Source: Flavobacteriaceae bacterium (lineage in GTDB: Bacteria; Bacteroidota; Bacteroidia; Flavobacteriales; Flavobacteriaceae). From it: 25,309 nucleotides of DNA. The notes beneath the pieces were generated by a model, which ran no database searches, was not told where the DNA came from, and was given only the letters and a program-made list of their open reading frames with translations. The stretch covers positions 1 to 25,309 of the forward strand of contig JAURBD010000013.1 of NCBI GenBank assembly GCA_030829155.1, read 5' to 3'. The position numbers and the translations under genes are program-made. Shown one piece after another: positions 7,142-14,408 of the stretch (the first letter of the stretch is position 1; every line of letters begins with the position of its first letter).

Positions 7142-8692
7142 TTAAACACGAATCGATTTTTTATTACTAATAAAACGATAGTGTAAATAATTATAAGCAT
7201 CTCTGGGTATAATTTTTACCCATTTTTTATGCTTAAATAACCATTGGGTTCGGATGGAAGGGAACCCTCGGTTCAAATAAGCAGCAATAAAAGGATGAAT
7301 GTGCAATTCAATTTTCTTTTTTTGATGCTGTGCGTTGTTAACAATTTTGTTAAGGTCTGCGTTGATTTTATCAAGTAAAACAATTGGTGCCTCAACCTCT
7401 CCATTTAAATTAGGGTTGGGCTCTTTGGTTTTGATATTTATTTCTGGGCGTACTCGTTGACGAGTAATTTGAATAAGACCAAATTTACTGGGAGGTAGAA
7501 TTTTGTGTTTGGTTCTATCGGTACTCATTTCTTTTTTTAAATGTTCAAATAGAACACGTCTATTTTCACTAGATCCAAGATCGATAAAGTCTACCACAAT
7601 TATTCCTCCCATGTCTCGAAGACGCAATTGACGTGCAATTTCAGAAGCCGAAATCATATTGACTTCCATGGCTGTTTCTTCTTGATTTCTCGATTTATTT
7701 GATCGATTACCACTATTAACATCAATTACATGCAAAGCTTCTGTGTGTTCAATTACCAAATAAGCTCCTTTTTGCATGGAAACTGTTTTTCCAAAGGCTG
7801 TTTTGATTTGTCGTTCAACACTAAATTTTTCGAATATTGGAAGAGAGTCTTTGTAGTGTTTTACAATTTTAGCTTTCTTAGGAGCAATAGTTTTTAAGTA
7901 TTCACTTATTTCACCATACAACTCTTGGTCGTCTACATATATTCCAGTAAAAGAATCATCAAATATATCACGAAGTATAGAAGAAGAGCGATCTATTTCG
8001 CTCAACACTTTAGTTGGATATTTACTTATTCTAGAAAGCCTTGAACACATATTCTTCCAACGCTGAACAAGTTGTTGTAGATCTGCATCAAGCTCGGCAA
8101 CTTTTTTATCCTTAGCTACTGTTCTAATAATAACTCCAAATCCTTTTGGTCTGATGCTTTGAACAAGACGTTTGAGACGATTTTTCTCTTCTTTGCTTTC
8201 TATTTTCTGTGAAATTGAGATTCTTTCAGAAAATGGAACCAATACCATATAGCGTCCAGCTAATGAAAGCTCGGAACTAATTCTTGGTCCTTTGGTCGAA
8301 ATAGGTTCTTTTACTACTTGAACCAATATTTGTTGGTTTGAGGCAATAGCATCACTGACCATTCCATTTTTTTCAATGTCATTTTCAAAACGAAAATTTT
8401 TTAATAAATAATCTTTTGTTTTACCTGTACTTACCTGTTTAATAAATTTCAATAAAGAAGGAAGTTTGGGACCAAGATCGTGATAGTGTAAAAAACCATC
8501 TTTTTCGTGACCTACATTTACAAATGCGGCATTTAGTCCACCAACAGATTTTCTAACTTTGGCAAAAAATATATCGCCAACAGAAAATTTGTTATCTTCT
8601 ATTTCTTTATTGAGCTCAATTAGTTTTCCATCCTTGAGTAATGCGAAATCAACTGCAGAGGAATTCGATCGTATAATCAATTCTTTATTCAC
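7142..8692 (-). CDS. rng: Ribonuclease E/G family endoribonuclease
   Basis: A single-strand-specific endoribonuclease of the RNase E/G family (516 residues from the GTG start at 8692), acting in rRNA maturation and mRNA decay. It has an N-terminal S1 RNA-binding domain (VGDIFFAKVRKSVGGLNAAFVNVG and following). The RNase H-like catalytic core carries the paired metal-binding aspartates in HVIDVNSGNR (D324) and VVDFIDLG (D368 and D371). A C-terminal small domain ends with the family block HPFIAAYLNRGFPSIR. The size fits RNase G rather than a full RNase E with a degradosome scaffold. An ATG at 8731 would add 13 residues that lie inside a 26-bp palindrome. The alignment I recall begins at the VNKELIIRS segment, so I choose GTG at 8692. 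The gene lies after an HU gene and a ribosomal mini-protein and ends at a strong terminator. Confidence 0.92.
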   Translation of the reverse strand: MNKELIIRSNSSAVDFALLKDGKLIELNKEIEDNKFSVGDIFFAKVRKSVGGLNAAFVNVGHEKDGFLHYHDLGPKLPSLLKFIKQVSTGKTKDYLLKNFRFENDIEKNGMVSDAIASNQQILVQVVKEPISTKGPRISSELSLAGRYMVLVPFSERISISQKIESKEEKNRLKRLVQSIRPKGFGVIIRTVAKDKKVAELDADLQQLVQRWKNMCSRLSRISKYPTKVLSEIDRSSSILRDIFDDSFTGIYVDDQELYGEISEYLKTIAPKKAKIVKHYKDSLPIFEKFSVERQIKTAFGKTVSMQKGAYLVIEHTEALHVIDVNSGNRSNKSRNQEETAMEVNMISASEIARQLRLRDMGGIIVVDFIDLGSSENRRVLFEHLKKEMSTDRTKHKILPPSKFGLIQITRQRVRPEINIKTKEPNPNLNGEVEAPIVLLDKINADLNKIVNNAQHQKKKIELHIHPFIAAYLNRGFPSIRTQWLFKHKKWVKIIPRDAYNYLHYRFISNKKSIRV

Positions 8693-8707
8693 TCTGAGTA
8701 ATATTAT

Positions 8708-8733
8708 GTTTGTACAAATTAATTTGTGCAAAC
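8708..8733. promoter_or_regulatory. 26-bp near-perfect palindrome upstream of RNase E/G
   Basis: The half-sites are GTTTGTACAAATT and AATTTGTGCAAAC, which are reverse complements except at one position. The palindrome sits 15 bases upstream of the GTG at 8692. It could be a protein operator or an mRNA leader hairpin. In the minus-strand transcript the imperfect pair is C opposite A. Confidence 0.55.
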
Positions 8734-8752
8734 GGATTAAACAATAATTTTT

Positions 8753-8766
8753 CAGGATTTATCCTG
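8753..8766 (-). promoter_or_regulatory. Small hairpin in RNase E/G leader (possible terminator)
   Basis: CAGGAT-TT-ATCCTG is a perfect short inverted repeat. On the minus strand it is followed by AAAAATTATTG, not a T run, so it is more likely a leader hairpin than a terminator. Confidence 0.4.
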
Positions 8767-8795
8767 TGAAGCTTAGTTTAGAAAACCTAGCTTCA
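8767..8795 (-). promoter_or_regulatory. Bulged hairpin downstream of the ribosomal mini-protein gene
   Basis: The outer arms TGAAGC and GCTTCA, with further pairing across single-base bulges (TTAG with CTA, GTTT with AAAC), form a stem of about 13 bp. It directly abuts the 8753-8766 hairpin and lies in the 140-base gap between the mini-protein stop and the RNase E/G start. Confidence 0.45.
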
Positions 8796-8832
8796 TTTCA
8801 AAGAACAATGAATTTTTTAAGTGTATTCTACA

Positions 8833-8922
8833 CTATTTTTTCTTGTGACGGTTAGCTCTACGTCTTTTTTTACGTTTATGCGTAGCAACCTTATGTCTTT
8901 TACGTTTCTTACCGCTTGGCAT
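8833..8922 (-). CDS. COX24/AURKAIP1-domain ribosomal mini-protein
   Basis: A 29-residue, extremely basic protein that starts MPSGKKRKRHKVATHKRKKR and ends ANRHKKK; about two thirds of its residues are lysine, arginine or histidine. It matches the short proteins of Flavobacteriia annotated as AURKAIP1/COX24 domain proteins, relatives of mitochondrial small-subunit protein mS38 and of a bacterial accessory ribosomal protein. It most likely binds 16S rRNA near the decoding region; that role is inferred from the family. The ATG at 8922 is the only plausible start, and the stop is TAG. It lies 26 bases downstream of the HU gene in the same direction and is probably co-transcribed with it. It is short enough to be missed by automatic gene callers. 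Confidence 0.85.
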   Translation of the reverse strand: MPSGKKRKRHKVATHKRKKRRRANRHKKK

Positions 8923-8948
8923 AGTTTGTTTTATTGTTGATTAATAAA

Positions 8949-9239
8949 TTATTTTATGGGAACCTTAGTTTTAATTCCTTCTATAAATATTTTAGCTGGT
9001 TTAAAAGCCGGAATGTTATGAGCCGGAATTTTTACAGCAGTATTTTTTGAAATATTTCTTCCGGTTTTTTCTGCTCTAGTTTTAACTATAAAACTTCCAA
9101 ACCCTCTTAAGTAAACATTTTCATTTCCTTCTAAAGAAGATTTAACTTCTTCCATAAATTTTTCTACAGTTGCCTGTACATCACCCTTGTCGATTCCTAG
9201 TTGTTCCGAAATATTTGAAACGATTTCTGCTTTAGTCAT
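8949..9239 (-). CDS. HU family DNA-binding protein
   Basis: A 96-residue histone-like protein that bends and compacts DNA as a dimer. The N-terminal helices are followed by the diagnostic arm region: GFGSFIVKTRAEKTGRNISKN, then the IPAHNIPAFKPAK motif with the intercalating proline. Length is normal for HU/IHF. IHF alpha and beta cannot be distinguished from HU on sequence alone in this phylum. The gene heads a minus-strand group with the ribosomal mini-protein and RNase E/G and is divergent from mutY. A TATATTTG box lies about 40 bases upstream of its ATG. Confidence 0.95.
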   Translation of the reverse strand: MTKAEIVSNISEQLGIDKGDVQATVEKFMEEVKSSLEGNENVYLRGFGSFIVKTRAEKTGRNISKNTAVKIPAHNIPAFKPAKIFIEGIKTKVPIK

Positions 9240-9278
9240 AATAACTTTTAATTATAGTTTATCCTATTTTGAGGAATG

Positions 9279-9286
9279 CAAATATA
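9279..9286 (-). promoter_or_regulatory. Probable -7 promoter box of the HU gene
   Basis: TATATTTG on the minus strand matches the Bacteroidota -7 consensus and lies 39 bases before the ATG at 9239, a normal leader length. The -33 element is not clear. Confidence 0.45.
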
Positions 9287-9363
9287 TAAATTTAAAATTC
9301 CTTAGCCTAATTCATTAATATTTACCTTTTTAAATTCAAATCGAAGCATTACTTTTATAATTT

Positions 9364-10404
9364 ATGACTTGGAATACTCAATTAATGGCCTGGTACAAAG
9401 TACACAAAAGATCTTTTCCCTGGCGTAAAAGTACTGATCCATACAGCATCTGGCTTTCTGAGATTATTATGCAACAGACTCGAGTAGCTCAAGGAACACC
9501 CTATTACGAGAGTTTCATTAAAAATTTCCCTACAGTTAACGATTTAGCTGCTGCTGAAGAACAACAGGTCTTAAAATTATGGCAAGGTTTAGGGTATTAT
9601 ACCCGGGCGAGAAATCTGCATTACACAGCAAAAGAAATTGTATCCGAATATAATTCTGTTTTCCCTAAAACATTCAAAGAACTCTTGACTTTAAAAGGAA
9701 TTGGAGATTATACCGCTAGTGCTATATCATCAATTTGTTATGACGAACCCCAAGCAGTTATTGACGGGAATGTTTATCGTGTTTTATCTCGCTTTTTCGG
9801 GAAAGATACTCCAATAGATGCATCTTATGCTTTAAAAGAGTTTAAGGAATTAGCAACTCAATTAATGGTTGGAGTAAGTCCAGGTGAATTTAATCAAGCT
9901 TTAATGGAATTTGGTGCACTTCAATGCACTCCGAAAAAACCAGCCTGTAATTCATGCCCTTTTCAAAATGATTGCAAAGCTTTCAACCAAAACTTAGTGA
10001 GTAAACTTCCACTCAAAAAAAATAAAATTAAGGTTTCCGATAGATATTTTAATTACTTAGTTTTTGAAACACCCAATAATAAAACTGTCCTTCAAAAAAG
10101 AACAACAAAAGGGATTTGGCAAAATTTGTATGAATTCCCTTTAGTAGATAGTTTAAATGTTTTGAATATTAGTGAAATTTCTGAGGCTTCCTTAATTTCA
10201 AAATACACTAAAATTAAAGACACTTCAATATCCATAATTAACGAAATTCCAATTAAATATAAATTATCTCATCAACAGTTGTATATTACATATTGGAAAG
10301 TAAAAACCAAAGCTCTTTTGGAAGGAGGAATGTTTGAAAATGAAATTCATAACTATCCAGTACCTAGGGTTTTAGATAAATTTATTAAAAATTTTTATCT
10401 TTAA
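9364..10404 (+). CDS. mutY: A/G-specific adenine DNA glycosylase
   Basis: A 346-residue base-excision repair enzyme that removes adenine mispaired with 8-oxoguanine. The catalytic glutamate is in LSEIIMQQT (E33). The helix-hairpin-helix DNA-binding motif LKGIGDYTA is at 110-118, and the catalytic aspartate is in AVIDGNVYR (D134). Four cysteines (C188, C195, C198, C204) in C-x6-C-x2-C-x5-C spacing bind a 4Fe-4S cluster. The C-terminal third is the NUDIX-like MutT domain that reads 8-oxoguanine, with the usual KGIWQNLYEFPL block. It starts a plus-strand run with ssb, gldE and gldD and is divergent from HU. I recall the same mutY-ssb-gldE-gldD order in Flavobacterium. Confidence 0.97.
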   Translation: MTWNTQLMAWYKVHKRSFPWRKSTDPYSIWLSEIIMQQTRVAQGTPYYESFIKNFPTVNDLAAAEEQQVLKLWQGLGYYTRARNLHYTAKEIVSEYNSVFPKTFKELLTLKGIGDYTASAISSICYDEPQAVIDGNVYRVLSRFFGKDTPIDASYALKEFKELATQLMVGVSPGEFNQALMEFGALQCTPKKPACNSCPFQNDCKAFNQNLVSKLPLKKNKIKVSDRYFNYLVFETPNNKTVLQKRTTKGIWQNLYEFPLVDSLNVLNISEISEASLISKYTKIKDTSISIINEIPIKYKLSHQQLYITYWKVKTKALLEGGMFENEIHNYPVPRVLDKFIKNFYL

Positions 10405-10424
10405 AAACTAGAACTTTATTATAT

Positions 10425-10438
10425 TTAAACATGTTTAA
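10425..10438. promoter_or_regulatory. 14-bp perfect palindrome upstream of ssb
   Basis: TTAAACATGTTTAA is a perfect palindrome 18 bases before the ssb start. It could be an operator, but an AT-rich 14-mer palindrome may also occur by chance. Confidence 0.25.
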
Positions 10439-10456
10439 TCCTTTAAATCTATCAGT

Positions 10457-10864
10457 ATGAGTGGAAGCCTTAATAAAGTCATGTTAATTGGTCATCTTGG
10501 AGATGACATAAAAATGCACTATTTCGAAGGAGGAGGAGCAATCGGAAGATTTCCCTTAGCGACTAACGAAACCTACACTAAAAAAGCAACGGGTGAGAAA
10601 GTTACCAATACCGATTGGCACAATATAGTTATAAGAAATAAAGCTGCTGAAATCTGTGAAAAATACTTGAGTAAAGGAGATCGGGTATATGTTGAAGGAA
10701 AAATTAAAACAAGAAAATGGCAGGCAGAAGACGGAACTGATCGGTACTCTACCGAAATTAATGTGGATGAATTTACCTTTTTAAGCACCAAAAAAAGTGT
10801 TCCAGATGCTCCACCTCCAACCTCAACAAAACCACCTTCCAAAGAAGATGATTTACCTTTTTAA
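10457..10864 (+). CDS. ssb: Single-stranded DNA-binding protein
   Basis: A 135-residue SSB. The OB fold covers about residues 1-105 (start MSGSLNKVMLIGHLGDD, with NTDWHNIVIRNKAAE and KGDRVYVEGKIKTRKWQ). A short proline-rich linker follows, and the protein ends in the acidic tip DDLPF (131-135) that docks replication and repair partners. It protects single-stranded DNA during replication, recombination and repair. It sits between mutY and gldE; the gldE start is only 16 bases downstream, so the two are probably co-transcribed. All expected features are present. Confidence 0.97.
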   Translation: MSGSLNKVMLIGHLGDDIKMHYFEGGGAIGRFPLATNETYTKKATGEKVTNTDWHNIVIRNKAAEICEKYLSKGDRVYVEGKIKTRKWQAEDGTDRYSTEINVDEFTFLSTKKSVPDAPPPTSTKPPSKEDDLPF

Positions 10865-10880
10865 TTTAAACCAAAACTAA

Positions 10881-12188
10881 TTGGATCCTGAACCCTTAAG
10901 TATTTACATTCTCTTAATGTCAATTGAACCAATTGTAGGTTTAAAAATTATACTTTTGACATTTTTGCTTATTAGTTCAGCACTAATCTCGGGAGCAGAA
11001 GTTGCTTTTTTTTCTTTGACTCCATCTTTGATTGACGAACAAAAAGAAAAGTATCCTAAGCAAACGATTAGGATTGAAAGTTTATTAAAAAAACCTAAAA
11101 GATTATTAGCCACAATTCTTGTGGCTAATAATTTTATTAATATTGGGATTGTACTTTTATTTGCATCTTTAGGGGATTTACTTTTCGGAGGAATTTCTAA
11201 TGATTTTGTCAAGCTTCTGATAGAAATCGGTTTGATAACTTTTGTAATCTTACTTTTTGGGGAGATTCTACCAAAAATTTATGCCAATAAGAACAGTATG
11301 GTCTTTTCAAGGGCAATGTCTGGAGTAATTTACCGTTTAGATCTGAACTTGTTATTTTTTGTAACTATTCCAATGAGTAAAATAACCTTGTTCTTGGAAG
11401 GTAAATTTGGACAACAATCCAACTCTTTTTCTGTTGATACCCTTTCTCAGGCTCTTGAATTTACTGAACAAAAAGACACTACTAAAGAAGAAGATCAAAT
11501 TTTTCAGGGGATAATTAATTTTGGGGCCACAGATACTAAACAAGTGATGTGCCCTAGGATTGATGTTTTTGCTTTGGACAAGAAAATGTCTTTTGAAGAA
11601 ATATTGCCCTTAATTATTGAGAAAGGATTTTCTAGGATTCCTGTATACAATGAAAAATTGGATCAAATTGATGGGATTTTATATGTTAAAGATTTAATGC
11701 CAAACATCACCACACCTGGGTTTAATTGGCAGAAGCTTTTAAGAAAACCTTACTATGTCCCTGAAAACAAAAAACTTGATGATTTATTGAATGAATTCAA
11801 AGTCAAGAAAATGCATATGGCTGTTGTAGTTGATGAATATGGCGGAACCTCAGGTATCGTTTCACTTGAAGACCTTATTGAAGAAATTGTAGGAGATATT
11901 TCTGATGAGTTTGATGAAGAGGAATTGGAATATTCTAAAATAGATGAAAATAACTTTGTTGTTAATGCAAAGATCAGCCTTAAAGATCTTTATAAAATAC
12001 TTCAACTTGACGATTTTGAAGCTTTTGAAAAAGCAAAAGGAGATTCGGAAACATTAGCTGGTTTTATTTTAGAGATAGCACAGCAATTACCTGTTTTTGG
12101 ACAAAAAATAGTATTTGAAAAAATACTTTTTACAATAGAGCTTGTAGATCAAAAAAGAATTAAACAAATCAAAGTAACATTACCATAA
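10881..12188 (+). CDS. gldE: Gliding motility-associated membrane protein GldE (CNNM/CorC-like, CBS domains)
   Basis: A 435-residue inner-membrane protein of the CNNM/HlyC-CorC class. The N-terminal DUF21-type membrane domain (about 15-175) has hydrophobic segments and the ISSALISGAEVAFFS signature. A CBS pair (about 220-340) includes RIPVYNEKLDQIDGILYVKDL and VVVDEYGGTSGIVSLEDLIEEIVG. A CorC_HlyC transporter-associated domain closes the C-terminus (about 355-435). The start is probably TTG at 10881 (reads LDPEPLSIY); ATG at 10917 is the alternative. GldE supports gliding motility together with GldD. Its stop is 7 bases before gldD. The synteny ssb-gldE-gldD separates it from generic CorC-like hemolysin proteins. 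Confidence 0.9.
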   Translation: MDPEPLSIYILLMSIEPIVGLKIILLTFLLISSALISGAEVAFFSLTPSLIDEQKEKYPKQTIRIESLLKKPKRLLATILVANNFINIGIVLLFASLGDLLFGGISNDFVKLLIEIGLITFVILLFGEILPKIYANKNSMVFSRAMSGVIYRLDLNLLFFVTIPMSKITLFLEGKFGQQSNSFSVDTLSQALEFTEQKDTTKEEDQIFQGIINFGATDTKQVMCPRIDVFALDKKMSFEEILPLIIEKGFSRIPVYNEKLDQIDGILYVKDLMPNITTPGFNWQKLLRKPYYVPENKKLDDLLNEFKVKKMHMAVVVDEYGGTSGIVSLEDLIEEIVGDISDEFDEEELEYSKIDENNFVVNAKISLKDLYKILQLDDFEAFEKAKGDSETLAGFILEIAQQLPVFGQKIVFEKILFTIELVDQKRIKQIKVTLP

Positions 12189-12195
12189 GATTTAC

Positions 12196-12780
12196 ATGAA
12201 GTATCTGTATATAATTAAAAATTTTTTGGCATTAGGGTTTTTAATTTTTGGTTCAGTTAGTTGTGAAGAGAATTCACTCCCAAAACCAAAAGCTTATTTA
12301 AGTTTGAATTATCCTGAACCTATTTATAAAAGTATGGTAGAGGATTGTACTTTTTCTTTTGATGTAAATCAGGTAGCAAAAGTTGTTTCACAAGATCATT
12401 GTTGGAACAAAATCATATACCCCAAAATGAAAGCAACAATTTATTTATCCTATATACCAATAGAAAAAAATCTAGATTCACTTCTTTATGACGCCTATCA
12501 AATGCCAAGTAAACATATTGTAAAAGCAGAAGAGATTCCCGAGAGAGTTTTTCAAAACCCGGAAAAGAGAGTTTATGGCACTCTATTCAGAGTTGTAGGA
12601 GATGCTGCTTCTCAGGCACAATTTTTTTTGACAGATAGTATCAATCATTTTTTAGTGGGGTCATTGTATTTTTTTACAAGGCCTCATTATGATTCATTAA
12701 TGCCTGCAGCACAGTATATTGAAAATGACATGATGCAATTAATGGAATCTTTTGAGTGGAAAAAAGCATCTAAAAAATAA
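12196..12780 (+). CDS. gldD: Gliding motility lipoprotein GldD
   Basis: A 194-residue lipoprotein. A hydrophobic signal peptide ends in a lipobox-like FGSVSC with the lipidated cysteine at C23. The mature part starts with the characteristic PKPKAYLSLNYPEP segment and carries the TFSFDVNQVAKV and RVYGTLFRVVGDAASQAQFFLTD-type blocks typical of GldD. In Flavobacterium johnsoniae GldD is required for gliding and belongs to the set of Gld proteins tied to type IX secretion and motility. The gene follows gldE by 7 bases. It ends 2 bases before the convergent HMA-protein stop. A functional gliding system also needs genes outside this window. Confidence 0.93.
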   Translation: MKYLYIIKNFLALGFLIFGSVSCEENSLPKPKAYLSLNYPEPIYKSMVEDCTFSFDVNQVAKVVSQDHCWNKIIYPKMKATIYLSYIPIEKNLDSLLYDAYQMPSKHIVKAEEIPERVFQNPEKRVYGTLFRVVGDAASQAQFFLTDSINHFLVGSLYFFTRPHYDSLMPAAQYIENDMMQLMESFEWKKASKK

Positions 12781-12782
12781 GG

Positions 12783-13157
12783 TTACTTTAAAATACTAAA
12801 AGAATCAACTCTTTTGTTATCAGTAACTTTATAGGCAGAACCAACCTCTTGAATAACTGTGCTTAATTCTTGGTCTTTTATCCAGGTGGGATCAAAAACT
12901 ACTTGAGCAATAGCATTTTCGAAATCTACTTTAGCAGATTGAACTCCTGGAGTTTTATTTAATTTTTTTTCAATGGATGCAGCACATCCAATTGCACAGG
13001 TCATTCCTGTAATTTTCAACTCACCTTTGATTAGGTTATCAGAATTCAAAACAACTTTTTGAGATTTTATATCCTCAATTGTTTTTACTTGAGGAGTAGC
13101 TTGTTTACAGCTAATAGAAATAACTAAAGTTAATAGAAGTGTTAAAATTATTTTCAT
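12783..13157 (-). CDS. Heavy-metal-associated (HMA) domain lipoprotein
   Basis: A 124-residue exported protein from the start at 13157. A hydrophobic signal ends in SISC (C17), a plausible lipobox, followed by a linker and one HMA fold (about 43-110). The metal-binding loop reads GMTCAIGC, with cysteines at 54 and 58. The two cysteines are therefore three residues apart (CxxxC) instead of the usual CxxC. It is likely a periplasmic, lipid-anchored chaperone or sensor for copper or another soft metal; the metal is not determined by the sequence. An in-frame ATG at 13172 would overlap a TATTTTTG promoter box, so I prefer 13157. It is divergent from an EamA permease and convergent with gldD. Confidence 0.83.
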   Translation of the reverse strand: MKIILTLLLTLVISISCKQATPQVKTIEDIKSQKVVLNSDNLIKGELKITGMTCAIGCAASIEKKLNKTPGVQSAKVDFENAIAQVVFDPTWIKDQELSTVIQEVGSAYKVTDNKRVDSFSILK

Positions 13158-13169
13158 TATTATTTTTTG

Positions 13170-13177
13170 CAAAAATA
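13170..13177 (-). promoter_or_regulatory. Probable -7 promoter box of the HMA lipoprotein gene
   Basis: TATTTTTG on the minus strand fits TAnnTTTG. It ends 12 bases before the preferred ATG at 13157 and overlaps the upstream alternative start at 13172, which argues against that start. Confidence 0.45.
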
Positions 13178-13235
13178 CTAATTTAATAATAATGAGTTTC
13201 CTTAAAAAGGACGATTTTTACATAAAATTAGGTGT

Positions 13236-14117
13236 ATGACAATAATATTTAGGAAGTGGGTATACCTCATTTCCCTATCTATCATCTGGGGGAGTTCTTA
13301 TATTCTTATTAAAAAAGGACTTATAGGTTTAACACCTCTTCAATTAGGATCATTTAGAATACTTTTTACCACGATTATCCTTCTTTTCTTTGGGGCGAAT
13401 TCTTTAAGAGGAATAAGCCGAAAAGAATGGAACTGGATTTTACAGACGGGTTTTTATGGAACTTTTTTTCCTACTTTTTTGTTTTCATATGCAGAGACTG
13501 AGGTTGATAGTTCTGTTGCAGCTGTTCTAAACGGATTGACTCCATTGTTTACCCTTGTTTTTGCATATTTTTTGTTTCGTGTTAAAATCCTCAGAAGACA
13601 ACTTTTGGGAGTTTTAGTAGGCTTTTTGGGAACACTTTTATTAGTGGCTCAAGAATTTTCATTTAATACAAATGGCGATCCAAAATATTCCTTATTGATT
13701 GTTTGTGCCTCTGTTTTTTATGGTGTTAATGTTAATATCCTAAAAAATAAACTTTCCGAGGTATCACCGATTGCAATTGCACTAGGGAACTTTTTGATGA
13801 TTACTCCACCAGCAATATTAATTTTATTATTTTCTGATTTTAATTGGTCTGGATTTTATAATCAAGAGGTTGTTTTAAAATCTATTGGATATATTTTTAT
13901 TCTTGCTTTATTTGGAACTGCTATTGCAAAAGTTATGTTCAATCAATTGTTAGCTATATCATCAGCGGTTTTTGCAATTTCAATTACTTATTTGTTACCA
14001 ATTGTTGCTATTGGTTGGGGGATATTCGATGGAGAGAGTTTTAGTAAATTTCAATGGTTAGCTACATTTTTAATTATTTCTGGAGTTTATTTGGGGCAAA
14101 AAAAAACTTCTAAGTAA
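13236..14117 (+). CDS. EamA/DMT-superfamily transporter
   Basis: A 293-residue inner-membrane permease with ten predicted hydrophobic helices arranged as two EamA repeats. The first repeat starts with the family-typical SIIWGSSYILIKKGL and GLTPLQLGSFRI blocks. The inter-helix ETEVDSSVAAVLNGLTPLFTLVFAYF motif marks the end of repeat one, and SAVFAISITYLLPIVAIGWG its equivalent in repeat two. Members of this drug/metabolite group export amino acids, nucleobases or other small metabolites; the substrate cannot be inferred here. It is divergent from the HMA lipoprotein. Its stop abuts the degenerate tail of the convergent M16 peptidase gene. Confidence 0.88.
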   Translation: MTIIFRKWVYLISLSIIWGSSYILIKKGLIGLTPLQLGSFRILFTTIILLFFGANSLRGISRKEWNWILQTGFYGTFFPTFLFSYAETEVDSSVAAVLNGLTPLFTLVFAYFLFRVKILRRQLLGVLVGFLGTLLLVAQEFSFNTNGDPKYSLLIVCASVFYGVNVNILKNKLSEVSPIAIALGNFLMITPPAILILLFSDFNWSGFYNQEVVLKSIGYIFILALFGTAIAKVMFNQLLAISSAVFAISITYLLPIVAIGWGIFDGESFSKFQWLATFLIISGVYLGQKKTSK

Positions 14118-14125
14118 GACGCACT

Positions 14126-14408
14126 TTAAACATATATTTTCTTTAAAGCATTTTCAAGTTCATCTCCTCTTAATCCAATACTTTGTTCCTATGTTTCCAA
14201 ACATCCTTTGTCTTTATGTACAATCGATTTCTTCATTAAACTCCGTATTATACTGATGGTTGAATAGAATTGATGATGGTATTGCATTCCCTGCGAAGTT
14301 CTCTGAGCCACTTCGCTTTTTGAAGTAACGCTCTCGAATTTATCAAGGCCTTCGATAACTTTAATGAAATTGTTTAAAATAGAAGCAGCTGAAAAACTAT
14401 CAGGTAAT
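14126..14408 (-). pseudogene. Decayed C-terminal extension of the adjacent M16 peptidase
   Basis: Directly after the TAA (14409-14411) of the M16 peptidase, the minus strand stays readable in a frame shifted by one base for about 95 codons. A single in-frame TAG lies at 14189-14191, before a final TAA at 14126-14128. The readable peptide contains LPDSFSAASILNNFIKVIEG, then a SQGMQ motif, MKKSIVHKDKG and LRGDELENALKK. These resemble the C-terminal extension I recall in longer Bacteroidota M16 peptidases, where a domain beginning LPxGVTAxxVLxNYIxAIGG follows the peptidase part. One extra A in the GAATAAA stretch at the stop would explain the shift: removing it joins PDYLDKLPDSF in frame. The remnant is shorter than the extension I remember, so internal loss is likely. 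Confidence 0.65.

Noticed and set aside
6931..7200. Minus-strand open frame across recX and the terminator
   Set aside because: It runs through a perfect terminator stem and overlaps two well-supported genes in other frames.
8692..8731. ATG at 8731 as the RNase E/G start
   Set aside because: The extra 13 residues (MHKLICTNIILLR) are encoded across the palindrome and precede the conserved N-terminus; GTG at 8692 fits family length better.
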